DNA from: Pseudomonas sp. VD-NE ins
GTDB taxonomy: Bacteria; Pseudomonadota; Gammaproteobacteria; Pseudomonadales; Pseudomonadaceae
DNA: 64,000 nucleotides
Assembly (NCBI RefSeq): GCF_031882575.1
Contig: NZ_CP134772.1
Coordinates: forward strand, 2,561,001 to 2,625,000
Direction: 5' to 3'
A model generated the notes under the pieces. The model ran no database searches. It was not told the DNA's origin and was given only the letters and a program-made list of their open reading frames with translations. The first letter of the stretch is position 1. Every line of letters starts with the position of its first letter. Shown piece by piece: positions 43,767 to 50,765 of the stretch. The translations under genes and the position numbers were made by a program.

Positions 43767-44069
43767 CCCTACAACGCCTTGCGCCGTTACCTACGACTAA
43801 GCCAGAATCCGCCGGCTTGTGCGTCTAGGTCGCGGGTTCTATCGTCTGTCGGTCGCTGAAAAACAGTGATCGGGTTTGGTAGCCCGCCATAACTAGTCGC
43901 ATCGCGAACCGTTCGCAGACCTCATCAGGTCTCTGCTCAATGGTGGCCATGCGCAGGACACCTTCGGGTGTGCCGGGTCCTAGTTACCGGTCTACCAACC
44001 CGCGTATGGCCGCCACCTTCGTTTGGTAGCGAATGTGAAGGCTCCTTTTTATTAACTAGGAGTTTCACC
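43767..44069 (+). promoter_or_regulatory. DUF6124 leader RNA, copy 1
   Basis: About 300 nt before the first DUF6124 gene, highly similar to 45204-45513. Elements: CCCTACAAC-CCTTGCGCC start; hairpin A CGGG-TTTGGTAG-CCCG (43871-43886); stem ACACC-TTCG-GGTGT (43958-43971); CTACCAACC (43992-44000); hairpin B TTCG-TTTGGTAG-CGAA (44018-44033); then CTAGGAG before the ATG. The two hairpins show the same 8-nt loop, complementary to the CTACCAA between them. Compensatory changes versus copy 2 support an RNA structure. Whether it is a riboswitch, protein site or antisense target is unknown. Confidence 0.65.
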
Positions 44070-44432
44070 ATGATCAAACCAACACCCAACCCACCCGAAA
44101 CCGACCCCACATCCCCCTACGAATCCCCCGACTCCAAGCGATTCCACGAAGCCGCCGAACGCGCCCTCGACCACTACCTCAAACCCGCCAGCCAAATCAT
44201 GGCCAGCACCCAACAACCCGAACGCATGTACCTCGCCAACCCGAAGTACAACAGCGAATCCCTGCTCGCCAACGCCAGCGAAACCCTCGGCTCCGCCAGC
44301 GAAATGCTCCTCAACTTCGCCGCCATGCTCGACACCCCCCACCGCAAAACCGCACTGGGCATCGCCCAAGTCGTGATGCTCGGCGAAATCGCCGTCAACC
44401 AAGCGCTGGATAACGTCGAAATAGCCAGCTAG
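44070..44432 (+). CDS. DUF6124 family protein, copy 1
   Basis: A 120-residue protein starting MIKPTPNPPETDPTSPYESPDSKRF, with a proline-rich N-terminus and a helical C-terminal half (LLANASETLGSASEMLLNFAAMLD, then a weakly hydrophobic segment GIAQVVMLGEIAVNQALDN). AGGAG precedes the ATG. It is nearly identical to the copy at 45514 (one Ala/Ser and one Pro/Ser difference noticed). Numerous small paralogues of this type occur in Pseudomonas; none has a known function. A strong hairpin follows. Confidence 0.85.
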   Translation: MIKPTPNPPETDPTSPYESPDSKRFHEAAERALDHYLKPASQIMASTQQPERMYLANPKYNSESLLANASETLGSASEMLLNFAAMLDTPHRKTALGIAQVVMLGEIAVNQALDNVEIAS

Positions 44433-44440
44433 ATGTGAAC

Positions 44441-44480
44441 GATCTCTGTAGCGATTCCTGTGTTCTTCGCTACAGAGATC
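44441..44480 (+). terminator. Hairpin after DUF6124 copy 1
   Basis: Fourteen-bp perfect arms (GATCTCTGTAGCGA at 44441-44454 and complement at 44467-44480) with a 12-nt loop, nine bases after the stop. Only TATT follows, so termination strength is uncertain. Confidence 0.6.
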
Positions 44481-44594
44481 TATTGCCCCACATTGTTCAG
44501 GCGTCGCTTTAAATAGACGTGTGTTACATCACTTGTAGTGGCCTGACTTGACGCGATAGCGTTGGCGTCCATCTCTCGACCGAGCGGTTCTCCA

Positions 44595-45119
44595 ATGGCG
44601 TTACACGAATGCATGCACACATTTGAAGAGTTAGCCCAAACGGTTCTGCCCGGCCATATGACCAGAATGAAAAGCTCTCTCGAAACTCCGCGAGAGATGA
44701 AGGACTTTTCAGTGCCCGGTGTTGGCGTTAAATCGTTGCTGAAGCAGTTCAAACTGGCGCAAGATTTTTCGGGTTGCTACGTGCTGATCGACAACGGCGT
44801 GCCTATCTACGTTGGTATTTCAAGAAGCGTGATCAGTAGGCTTCGTCAGCACGTCTTCGGTAAAACACACTTCGACGCTAGCCTGGCATTTCGAATTGCG
44901 ATGGCAAAACATCCAGATCAAACGATTTCGAAGCTGACGCGCGCGAAGGCAATGGATGATCCTCTATTCGGTACATCATTCGCAGAGGCTCAGTCCTATC
45001 TCAAGTCACTCCAGGTGGCAGCGATAGATATTGAGAATCCGCTTGTGCTTTACGTTTTCGAACCCTACTGCGCGCTGGATCTTGATACTCACCAGTGGAA
45101 TTCGTTTGAGACCCATTGA
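44595..45119 (+). CDS. GIY-YIG-like domain protein
   Basis: A 174-residue protein. A GIY-YIG-type core is recognisable: GCYVLIDNGVPIYVGISRSVISRLRQHV, with CYVL and YVG replacing GIY and YIG and the conserved Arg and His following at usual spacing. The Glu of the nuclease may be in SFAEAQSYLKSL. I prefer ATG 44595 to 44562 since it starts closer to the folded part, but neither has a strong ribosome-binding site. Base composition is AT-richer than the core genes. It lies alone between the two DUF6124 copies. Confidence 0.65.
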   Translation: MALHECMHTFEELAQTVLPGHMTRMKSSLETPREMKDFSVPGVGVKSLLKQFKLAQDFSGCYVLIDNGVPIYVGISRSVISRLRQHVFGKTHFDASLAFRIAMAKHPDQTISKLTRAKAMDDPLFGTSFAEAQSYLKSLQVAAIDIENPLVLYVFEPYCALDLDTHQWNSFETH

Positions 45120-45203
45120 TTCGGAATTCTCTGCATCTCAAATGACCTGTTAAACAGATGATCTACATGTTTGTTTAATAGGTGTCTCTCGTTGCTGGCT
45201 ACG

Positions 45204-45513
45204 CCCTACAACTCCTTGCGCCATCGCCTACGACTAAGCCAGAATCCGCCGGCTTGTGCGTCTAGGGCGCGGGTTCTATCGTCTGTCGGTCGCTGAAAAA
45301 CAGTGATCGGGTTTGGTAGCCCTGAGTTTTCGTAGATTGCATAAGCATCATGATTCGCAGTGTCTGTTCGACACGGCTTTTATGGTGGTCATGCACAGGG
45401 CGTCTTCGGGCGCGCCGGTTTTCTACGTCCCGGTCTACCAACCTGCGCATGGCCGCCACCCTCGTTTGGTAGCGAGAGTGATGGCTCCTTTTTTTGACGT
45501 AGGAGCTTCATCA
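45204..45513 (+). promoter_or_regulatory. DUF6124 leader RNA, copy 2
   Basis: Second copy of the 43767-44069 leader, before the second DUF6124 gene. Hairpin A reads CGGG-TTTGGTAG-CCCT (45308-45323); the tetraloop stem is GCGTC-TTCG-GGCGC (45400-45413); CTACCAACC is at 45435-45443; hairpin B is CTCG-TTTGGTAG-CGAG (45461-45476). Both the tetraloop stem and hairpin B keep pairing through paired changes relative to copy 1. GTAGGAG precedes the ATG. There is no gene in this 394-bp stretch. Confidence 0.65.
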
Positions 45514-45876
45514 ATGATCAAACCAACACCCAACCCACCCGAAACCGACCCGACATCCCCTTACGAATCCCCCGACTCCAAGCGATTCCACGAAGCCGCC
45601 GAACGCGCCCTCGACCACTACCTCAAACCCTCCAGCCAAATCATGGCCAGCACCCAACAACCCGAACGCATGTACCTCGCCAACCCGAAGTACAACAGCG
45701 AATCCCTGCTCGCCAACGCCAGCGAAACCCTCGGCTCCGCCAGCGAAATGCTCCTCAACTTCGCCGCCATGCTCGACACCTCCCACCGCAAAACCGCCCT
45801 GGGCATCGCCCAAGTCGTGATGCTCGGCGAAATCGCCGTCAATCAAGCGCTGGATAACGTCGAAATCGCCAGCTAA
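45514..45876 (+). CDS. DUF6124 family protein, copy 2
   Basis: A 120-residue near-identical duplicate of the gene at 44070, same start MIKPTPNPPETDP and same end ALDNVEIAS. The duplication includes the leader, with the GIY-YIG gene between the copies. Differences are mostly synonymous in the gene but larger in the leader, except where RNA pairing is kept. A hairpin lies ten bases after the stop. Confidence 0.85.
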   Translation: MIKPTPNPPETDPTSPYESPDSKRFHEAAERALDHYLKPSSQIMASTQQPERMYLANPKYNSESLLANASETLGSASEMLLNFAAMLDTSHRKTALGIAQVVMLGEIAVNQALDNVEIAS

Positions 45877-45885
45877 CCCTCACCC

Positions 45886-45907
45886 CGACGAGGGGAAGCC
45901 CTCGTCG
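45886..45907 (+). terminator. Hairpin after DUF6124 copy 2
   Basis: CGACGAGGG (45886-45894) and its complement (45899-45907) with a GAAG loop. No U-tract. A remnant of the same sequence (TACGACGAGGGGG) follows the decayed copy near 48430. Confidence 0.5.
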
Positions 45908-46011
45908 ATCCCCGCGGCCCACCTTGGCTGGCACACGGCCACGGCTTGCGCCCCCCAGCCTCGGCTGTCACCCTTCGGGCCGTTCTCAAGGATCAGAACC
46001 AGGAATCACGG

Positions 46012-47553
46012 ATGAGTGGCTACGTACCCAACCCCCCGAAAAATTTTCGTTACGAAGAAGCCAAACCCGTCGATATTCACGCCCAGCGTTGGGCGGAATA
46101 TGAGAAACACGGGAAAGAACCTGCGCGCGAACCTGAGAAAATCGGGATAGCGCTGAGGATTGGGGTTTTCTTTGATGGCACTGGGAATAATGCGAACAAC
46201 ACGGCGGCGGGATTGCTGTGTGGGGCGCAGCATCCGATTGCGCCGGAAGATATTCCTGCTAGCTGCCAGCCTTACATGAGCGATCCGGATAGCAGTTACG
46301 GCAACGATGTCAGCAATGTAAAAAGGCTGAGCGACTTGTATGACGCCGTACCTGACGCAGTAGGAGAGGGACCGCTGAAGCGAACCTCCCGCGTCGTCTA
46401 TATCGAGGGCATTGGCACCCGCTCTGGAGAAGAAGACAGTAAGTTCGGCTCTGGCACCGGACGCGGTGAAACAGGTGTTGCCGGTCGAGTCGAGTCTTCA
46501 TTTCCAGTCATTCAACAAGCTATCAGCCGAGTCCTGATCGATAACCCAGGGAGTGAAATCGCTTCCTTGACGTTCGACACGTTTGGCTTCAGTCGTGGCG
46601 CCGCAGCGGCTCGACATTTTGCCAATGAGATCGTCCGCACCAGTCGTGGCCCACTTGGCACCGTGCTGAGAAACCTGCCAAGAGCCTTTAGCCCTAAATT
46701 TAACGATCAGTATAAAAGTGACATCAACATGGGGTTTATCGGCTTGTTCGATACCGTCCCATCGATTGCTGGTTGGTCGAATCTTGGCAACATCAAAAGC
46801 GCTGTAGCAACCGGAGTCAAACTCTATCTCGATCGTCGTTTTTTTACCGATGTCGTCCAGTTGTCTGCCCGTGATGAATGCCGCGCCAACTTCGCACTCA
46901 GTCGCGTCAAAGCGGATCACTTGGAGATAACCTTGCCGGGTGTGCATTCGGATATCGGCGGAGGCTATCTGGAAGAGGCGCAGGAGTGTGTGCTTGTAAG
47001 TCCCATGCAAACTCTGATCGTGCCTTTGAATACTGATGTCACGACGACCTCGATCTACCGCGATGCCGTCAATGCCAAGGCCCAATGGTTAGGCAAAGGC
47101 TGGCCTACGGAAATGCTTGAAATCGTAACGCCCGACGCATTGCTGATGCCGAACAGCCCGCAAGATCGACTCAGTCCCAATGTGAAGCGCGTGTACGCCG
47201 CTCTGCAGCTTAAACGCCCGGTGAGTGGCATGTTGTCCAGGGTCTACCTACGAGTGATGCACCGCTTGGCAAAAGAAAAGGGCGCTCGATTCAACGACAT
47301 TCCAGATACGCCTGATCTGGCCATTCCTGAAGAGCTGCAACCCCTGTGCGATAGATTCTTGGCGGGGGACTACAGCGTCACCCCACAAGAAGATGAATTG
47401 CTGAAATTGAAGTACATTCACACCTCAGCCAACTGGAACCATCCGCTTGGCCGAAAAGATGGCAGCGGGATCAACGCGGTTTACATCAACGCCCCCACGG
47501 AAGACTCAATCCGCGTGCAACATCCTCATGTACCTGACTGGACGCTTTGGTAA
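46012..47553 (+). CDS. Tle1-like phospholipase (DUF2235), probable type VI secretion effector
   Basis: A 513-residue alpha/beta hydrolase. The N-terminal FFDGTGNN (54-60) and nucleophile elbow G-F-S194-R-G (192-196) are those of DUF2235/Tle1-type lipases; the acid may be in GLFDTVPSIAGW and the His in LPGVHSDIGGGY. The family's type VI effectors degrade phospholipids of rival cells. The next gene overlaps by one base and encodes a DUF2931 lipoprotein, the usual type of periplasmic immunity protein. No vgrG, PAAR or tle adaptor gene is near, so delivery must depend on components elsewhere. AGGA precedes the ATG. Confidence 0.87.
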   Translation: MSGYVPNPPKNFRYEEAKPVDIHAQRWAEYEKHGKEPAREPEKIGIALRIGVFFDGTGNNANNTAAGLLCGAQHPIAPEDIPASCQPYMSDPDSSYGNDVSNVKRLSDLYDAVPDAVGEGPLKRTSRVVYIEGIGTRSGEEDSKFGSGTGRGETGVAGRVESSFPVIQQAISRVLIDNPGSEIASLTFDTFGFSRGAAAARHFANEIVRTSRGPLGTVLRNLPRAFSPKFNDQYKSDINMGFIGLFDTVPSIAGWSNLGNIKSAVATGVKLYLDRRFFTDVVQLSARDECRANFALSRVKADHLEITLPGVHSDIGGGYLEEAQECVLVSPMQTLIVPLNTDVTTTSIYRDAVNAKAQWLGKGWPTEMLEIVTPDALLMPNSPQDRLSPNVKRVYAALQLKRPVSGMLSRVYLRVMHRLAKEKGARFNDIPDTPDLAIPEELQPLCDRFLAGDYSVTPQEDELLKLKYIHTSANWNHPLGRKDGSGINAVYINAPTEDSIRVQHPHVPDWTLW

Positions 47554-48209
47554 TGAAAGTTCTTGTGACCCTGCTGTGCGCGCTATTCATGACTGCCTGT
47601 CAATCTGCTGATCCGTTGTCGGCGAAGAACGACCCCAAATCCGAATCTTGGGAGCTTGCGTTCACCGAGCCCTATTACATGAAAGTGTGGGTTGAGGACA
47701 GCGCCGTAGAAGACATCAACGGCAAGCTATTCAAGCGCACGGGATCCGGAACAGCCGCAGGCGGGGAGCCTGAAGACGGAAAAGAATCCGCTCGGGGCTG
47801 GCATGCTTTAGGTGGTGCTGCAAAAGCAGTTATTGGTGCTGATCTTCCCAAGCGCATTTACGTGCGCTGGCAATCAATTGTCGAGCCACAGACATATCAG
47901 GTTTGGGTTGATGTGCCCGAAGAGGCGAGGAACCTGATGGTGAAGTCGGTTAATCAGCGGTGTCCGGAAGCTCCGGAACAGCAGGCTAGCTACAGCGCTT
48001 CTATCTATTTGGGTCTGGCCCCTAGAGGCGTTGTGCAGGTTTTTGTCAGAGACTCTTGCCACCGTCCTGTCAAGGTGGCCAGAGCTCAGGCTGAGATTGA
48101 GCCGTTGGGACCGAGCCAAGGAAAGAACGAAGGGCGTTACGCTTATCCGGTGAGTGAGAAGGCGAAGCGGTATATCGATAAATACGGTATTCCTTACGGA
48201 AGTTGGTAA
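47553..48209 (+). CDS. DUF2931-like lipoprotein, probable immunity protein
   Basis: A 218-residue lipoprotein: signal peptide with lipobox MTAC, the modified Cys being C16. The mature sequence matches DUF2931 style: WELAFTEPYYMKVWVEDSAVEDINGKLF, then DLPKRIYVRWQSIVEPQTYQVWVDVPEEARNLM. It starts in the TAATG overlap with the lipase gene, so the two are translationally coupled. By analogy with known Tle-Tli pairs it would sit in the periplasm and block the lipase of sister cells. Confidence 0.8.
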   Translation: MKVLVTLLCALFMTACQSADPLSAKNDPKSESWELAFTEPYYMKVWVEDSAVEDINGKLFKRTGSGTAAGGEPEDGKESARGWHALGGAAKAVIGADLPKRIYVRWQSIVEPQTYQVWVDVPEEARNLMVKSVNQRCPEAPEQQASYSASIYLGLAPRGVVQVFVRDSCHRPVKVARAQAEIEPLGPSQGKNEGRYAYPVSEKAKRYIDKYGIPYGSW

Positions 48210-48252
48210 CTAACGTGCTTGTTACCTACATGGTCAGCTCAATGAATTGGCT

Positions 48253-48423
48253 CCGGCCAGCACTAACCAACCCGAACGCATCTAGCTGGCCAACCCCGTG
48301 TACACAGCGAATCCCTACTCGCTAACCCTAACGAAACCTTTGGCTCCGCCGCTCGGCACTGAGCAAATGCTCGGCCAGTTCGCGGTGTATCAAGCATTGG
48401 ATAACGCCGAAATTGCAAACTGA
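48253..48423 (+). pseudogene. Decayed DUF6124 copy
   Basis: Sequence from GGCCAGCACTAACCAACCCG onward follows the DUF6124 genes (ASTQQPERMY..ANPKYNSESLLANASETLGSA) but with an in-frame TAG where Tyr codon stood (CATCTAGCTGGCC), frameshifts and loss of about 60 bp in the middle; it ends TGGATAACGCCGAAATTGCAAACTGA. No leader or start remains. The rest of 48210-48588 has no gene; the promoter of the next operon should lie at about 48480-48575. Confidence 0.8.
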
Positions 48424-48588
48424 CTACCCGTACGACGAGGGGGGCCTTTCTGCACAGGCTGTTTAAGACGAATGACACACGCAACAGTGCGTGATTAATC
48501 AAAGATCGTCACGTAGCATAGTGCCATGATCCGCTCTTCAGTCATCCTCTCACTACGCGCTTCTGTACCGACTCAATAAGGTTTGTAA

Positions 48589-49581
48589 ATGATAAAAACT
48601 ATCCCGATGTGGAAAATGATGTTGGCCACCAAAGGTAAGATGTTGGGGCTTGTAATCCTGGCATTCTTACCTGTCTTCATCATTGGCGGTGCGTGGATGT
48701 TTGTTGAAGGGTTGCAGAATGGCAAAATGCGCCAGGCTGCAATGGGTCTTCTTTGTCTGATTTTTTTTGGTGGCGGCACCCTGCTCGTGGGATTTTCGAA
48801 AAAATATGTTCCCGGCAAAACCTTTCAGGCATATAGAAATAAGAAACTCCATACACAGAAAGCCGTTTATTACGGTTACGCGATCATCGCTTTTATCTGC
48901 CTGATTTTTGCGGTTCTTGTACCGGAAGACATGCTGAGATCGGTAGGCTATGCAATAGCCGCCGTTTTTGCTCTTTACACTTATTCGAAAAGCCTGAAGT
49001 TTCACGCAGATATCGATTTTTCGACGAATGAATATTTAGCAACTGCTTTGGGGTTTCCTGTCGGGGAGAGGATTCTGGTCAGTTACCAGAATTTTGAGGC
49101 CGGCGAGGTTGACGCGGGTAGTAATGCTTTTGCCGCAACAGCGACGAAACTAATTGTAGCGTCGTTTGATGGGGATAATTGGATAAAGCTGTCTCGTGAT
49201 CTCAATCAGGTCTCGCACATTGGTATCGCTGGCGATGAAAGCCAAAATTACTTCTTTAAACTGCAGTTCGTTGACGGAGCAGATGTTTTATTGCGCATTG
49301 AGCTCTATGAAAAGCTGACCTCCAATCCCGTTATGGTAATAACAAGGCTGTTAGAGGCCATTGATGCAAGTCTTCTTGGTGAAGGTGTTGCCCCCCAGAC
49401 TGGACAAAGACGTCGTATGGTCGTCAACGATGGTGCTTCAACCTCGAGTTCAAAAACTGTTGCGCCTGAGTCGACACTGGCCTCCGTAGTGCCTGTACGT
49501 AGCGTTGAGGTCGCCCCTGATGTATTAACTGCCATCCAGACCGCTGCGGAAGTTACTCCCGGTCGCAGGCTGGAGCTTTAA
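48589..49581 (+). CDS. Membrane protein of unknown function, first gene of the Ycf46 module
   Basis: A 330-residue protein with four predicted membrane spans in the first ~135 residues (about 18-38, 49-68, 93-111 and 116-133). A soluble domain follows (FSTNEYLATALGFPVGERILVSYQNFEAG..ATKLIVASFDGDNWIKLSRDLNQVSHIGI) resembling a PH-like beta-rich fold. The last ~60 residues are low-complexity and Ser/Ala/Val-rich. No named family recognised. Base composition is clearly AT-richer than the surrounding chromosome. The stop overlaps the next start by one base (TAATG), so the products probably work together. Confidence 0.75.
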   Translation: MIKTIPMWKMMLATKGKMLGLVILAFLPVFIIGGAWMFVEGLQNGKMRQAAMGLLCLIFFGGGTLLVGFSKKYVPGKTFQAYRNKKLHTQKAVYYGYAIIAFICLIFAVLVPEDMLRSVGYAIAAVFALYTYSKSLKFHADIDFSTNEYLATALGFPVGERILVSYQNFEAGEVDAGSNAFAATATKLIVASFDGDNWIKLSRDLNQVSHIGIAGDESQNYFFKLQFVDGADVLLRIELYEKLTSNPVMVITRLLEAIDASLLGEGVAPQTGQRRRMVVNDGASTSSSKTVAPESTLASVVPVRSVEVAPDVLTAIQTAAEVTPGRRLEL

Positions 49582-50216
49582 TGATGTCGCATTGCACAAC
49601 GTTTGAATTTTCTTATGTCGATGAAGAAACCATCGCCAAAGCGTTCGGTAAGATGGGCATCATCCCGACGACGGGGCTTGTTTCAATATTCTCCAGTGAC
49701 TTCAGTAAAAGGGTTTTAAGCAAAATAGGCTATATGGGCACGCAGCAATTTAGAGCTATTTGTGGCCAGACGGCGGATGATTTCAACCTGTTTGTCTGCC
49801 AGGTTGAGGCGGGCTCTTACAAACTTCTGATCGAACGCGGAACTGCGTCAGCTGGCGATGAAGCATTAATGGCTGAATTGGCTTTGAGCTTTCAAAAAGC
49901 TTATATCAGCGTGGTCATTGATGGGACCATCAAACGCATAGAGGCGTCAGGTGTACCAGCCAGAGTGAGAGAAAGTCCTCAAGGATTTGAGGTGGAATTT
50001 GGACCTCACTACGAATACAGCATTCATGTCACTTTCACCGGCGATGAAATTACGGAGGAAGTGCGTGGCGTGAAAGGCGACATTTGCACACGACTTACTG
50101 AAGAACTTGAGACTCTACTTTCCAGGCCTACTGCAGAACTTGTCACCGAGTGGAAGCCGGAATACACCGTAGTCCATGAAGAGCAAACCCTTCAAATTCT
50201 CAGTGCGAATTTCTAA
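49581..50216 (+). CDS. DUF1257/DUF2997-like protein
   Basis: A 211-residue protein. Its start, MSHCTTFEFSYVDEETIAKAFGKMG, resembles the beginning of DUF1257 (Ycf35-type, MSHFTTIKT..L..AL..LG). Its C-terminal part, YSIHVTFTGDEITEEVRGVKG followed by DICTRLTEELETLLS, resembles the separate small DUF2997 proteins (I-x-I-x-G-x-I-x-E-x-x-G-x-x-G-x-x-C). So it may be a natural fusion of the two, which in cyanobacteria and other bacteria are encoded beside Ycf46-type ATPases. Function unknown. It overlaps the membrane protein gene by one base and abuts the radical SAM gene. Assignment is by eye and needs profile confirmation. Confidence 0.6.
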   Translation: MMSHCTTFEFSYVDEETIAKAFGKMGIIPTTGLVSIFSSDFSKRVLSKIGYMGTQQFRAICGQTADDFNLFVCQVEAGSYKLLIERGTASAGDEALMAELALSFQKAYISVVIDGTIKRIEASGVPARVRESPQGFEVEFGPHYEYSIHVTFTGDEITEEVRGVKGDICTRLTEELETLLSRPTAELVTEWKPEYTVVHEEQTLQILSANF

Positions 50217-50738
50217 ATGGAAATCAATGTGCACCACATGGAGTTGAGCACTGTTAACGGCCCCGGATTACGCTTGACACTATGGGTGCAGGGCTGTGGG
50301 CTTAACTGCAAAGGTTGCTTCAACCAAGCGACCCACGCTTCTGAAGTGAGTACGCTGATGTCTGTTCATGAACTGGCACAGAAGATAAACGCTCTAGATG
50401 TCGCTGGGGTTACCCTCTCCGGTGGAGAGCCGCTCGACCAGGCACCAGCCTTGGAGCAATTAATACGTGCTGTCAATGCCGAGAAAAACTGGATTCTCTA
50501 CACCGGCTATACGCCAAAAGAGATATTTCAGAACGAATCCATGATTCGAGTTGTTAAAGCCGTAGACTTGACGCTGGCCGGTCGCTATCGACATAACGCT
50601 ATACATCCCTATCAACACAAACAGATAATCAAAACCAGCGACAGAGTCGATATTGACTTTTTCCGCACTAGAAGATTTGTCGAATTCGTTGTTTCAAGTC
50701 ACGATGTTACCAAAACCGGTCTTCCGATGCATGTATAA
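50217..50738 (+). CDS. Radical SAM 4Fe-4S protein, NrdG/activase-like
   Basis: A 173-residue small radical SAM protein. The cluster motif C27-x3-C31-x2-C34 is in WVQGCGLNCKGCFNQ, and the SAM-binding GGEP is at 69-72 (VTLSGGEPLDQ). Length and layout match anaerobic ribonucleotide-reductase activases, but there is no nrdD or other glycyl-radical enzyme gene here. The start immediately follows the previous stop, so it is coupled to the DUF1257/DUF2997-like gene. It may modify a protein partner of this operon. Confidence 0.85.
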   Translation: MEINVHHMELSTVNGPGLRLTLWVQGCGLNCKGCFNQATHASEVSTLMSVHELAQKINALDVAGVTLSGGEPLDQAPALEQLIRAVNAEKNWILYTGYTPKEIFQNESMIRVVKAVDLTLAGRYRHNAIHPYQHKQIIKTSDRVDIDFFRTRRFVEFVVSSHDVTKTGLPMHV

Positions 50739-50765
50739 ATCAGTTCAAGCGCAGGGATAACAGGC

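Noticed and set aside
43447..43800. Open frame through the 69-bp tandem units as a real gene
   Set aside because: It is open only because the period is a multiple of three; it starts at a GTG inside a REP and has no ribosome-binding site.
46012..48209. Part of a complete type VI secretion or VgrG island
   Set aside because: No vgrG, hcp, PAAR, tss or adaptor genes are visible in the flanks; only the effector-immunity pair is present.
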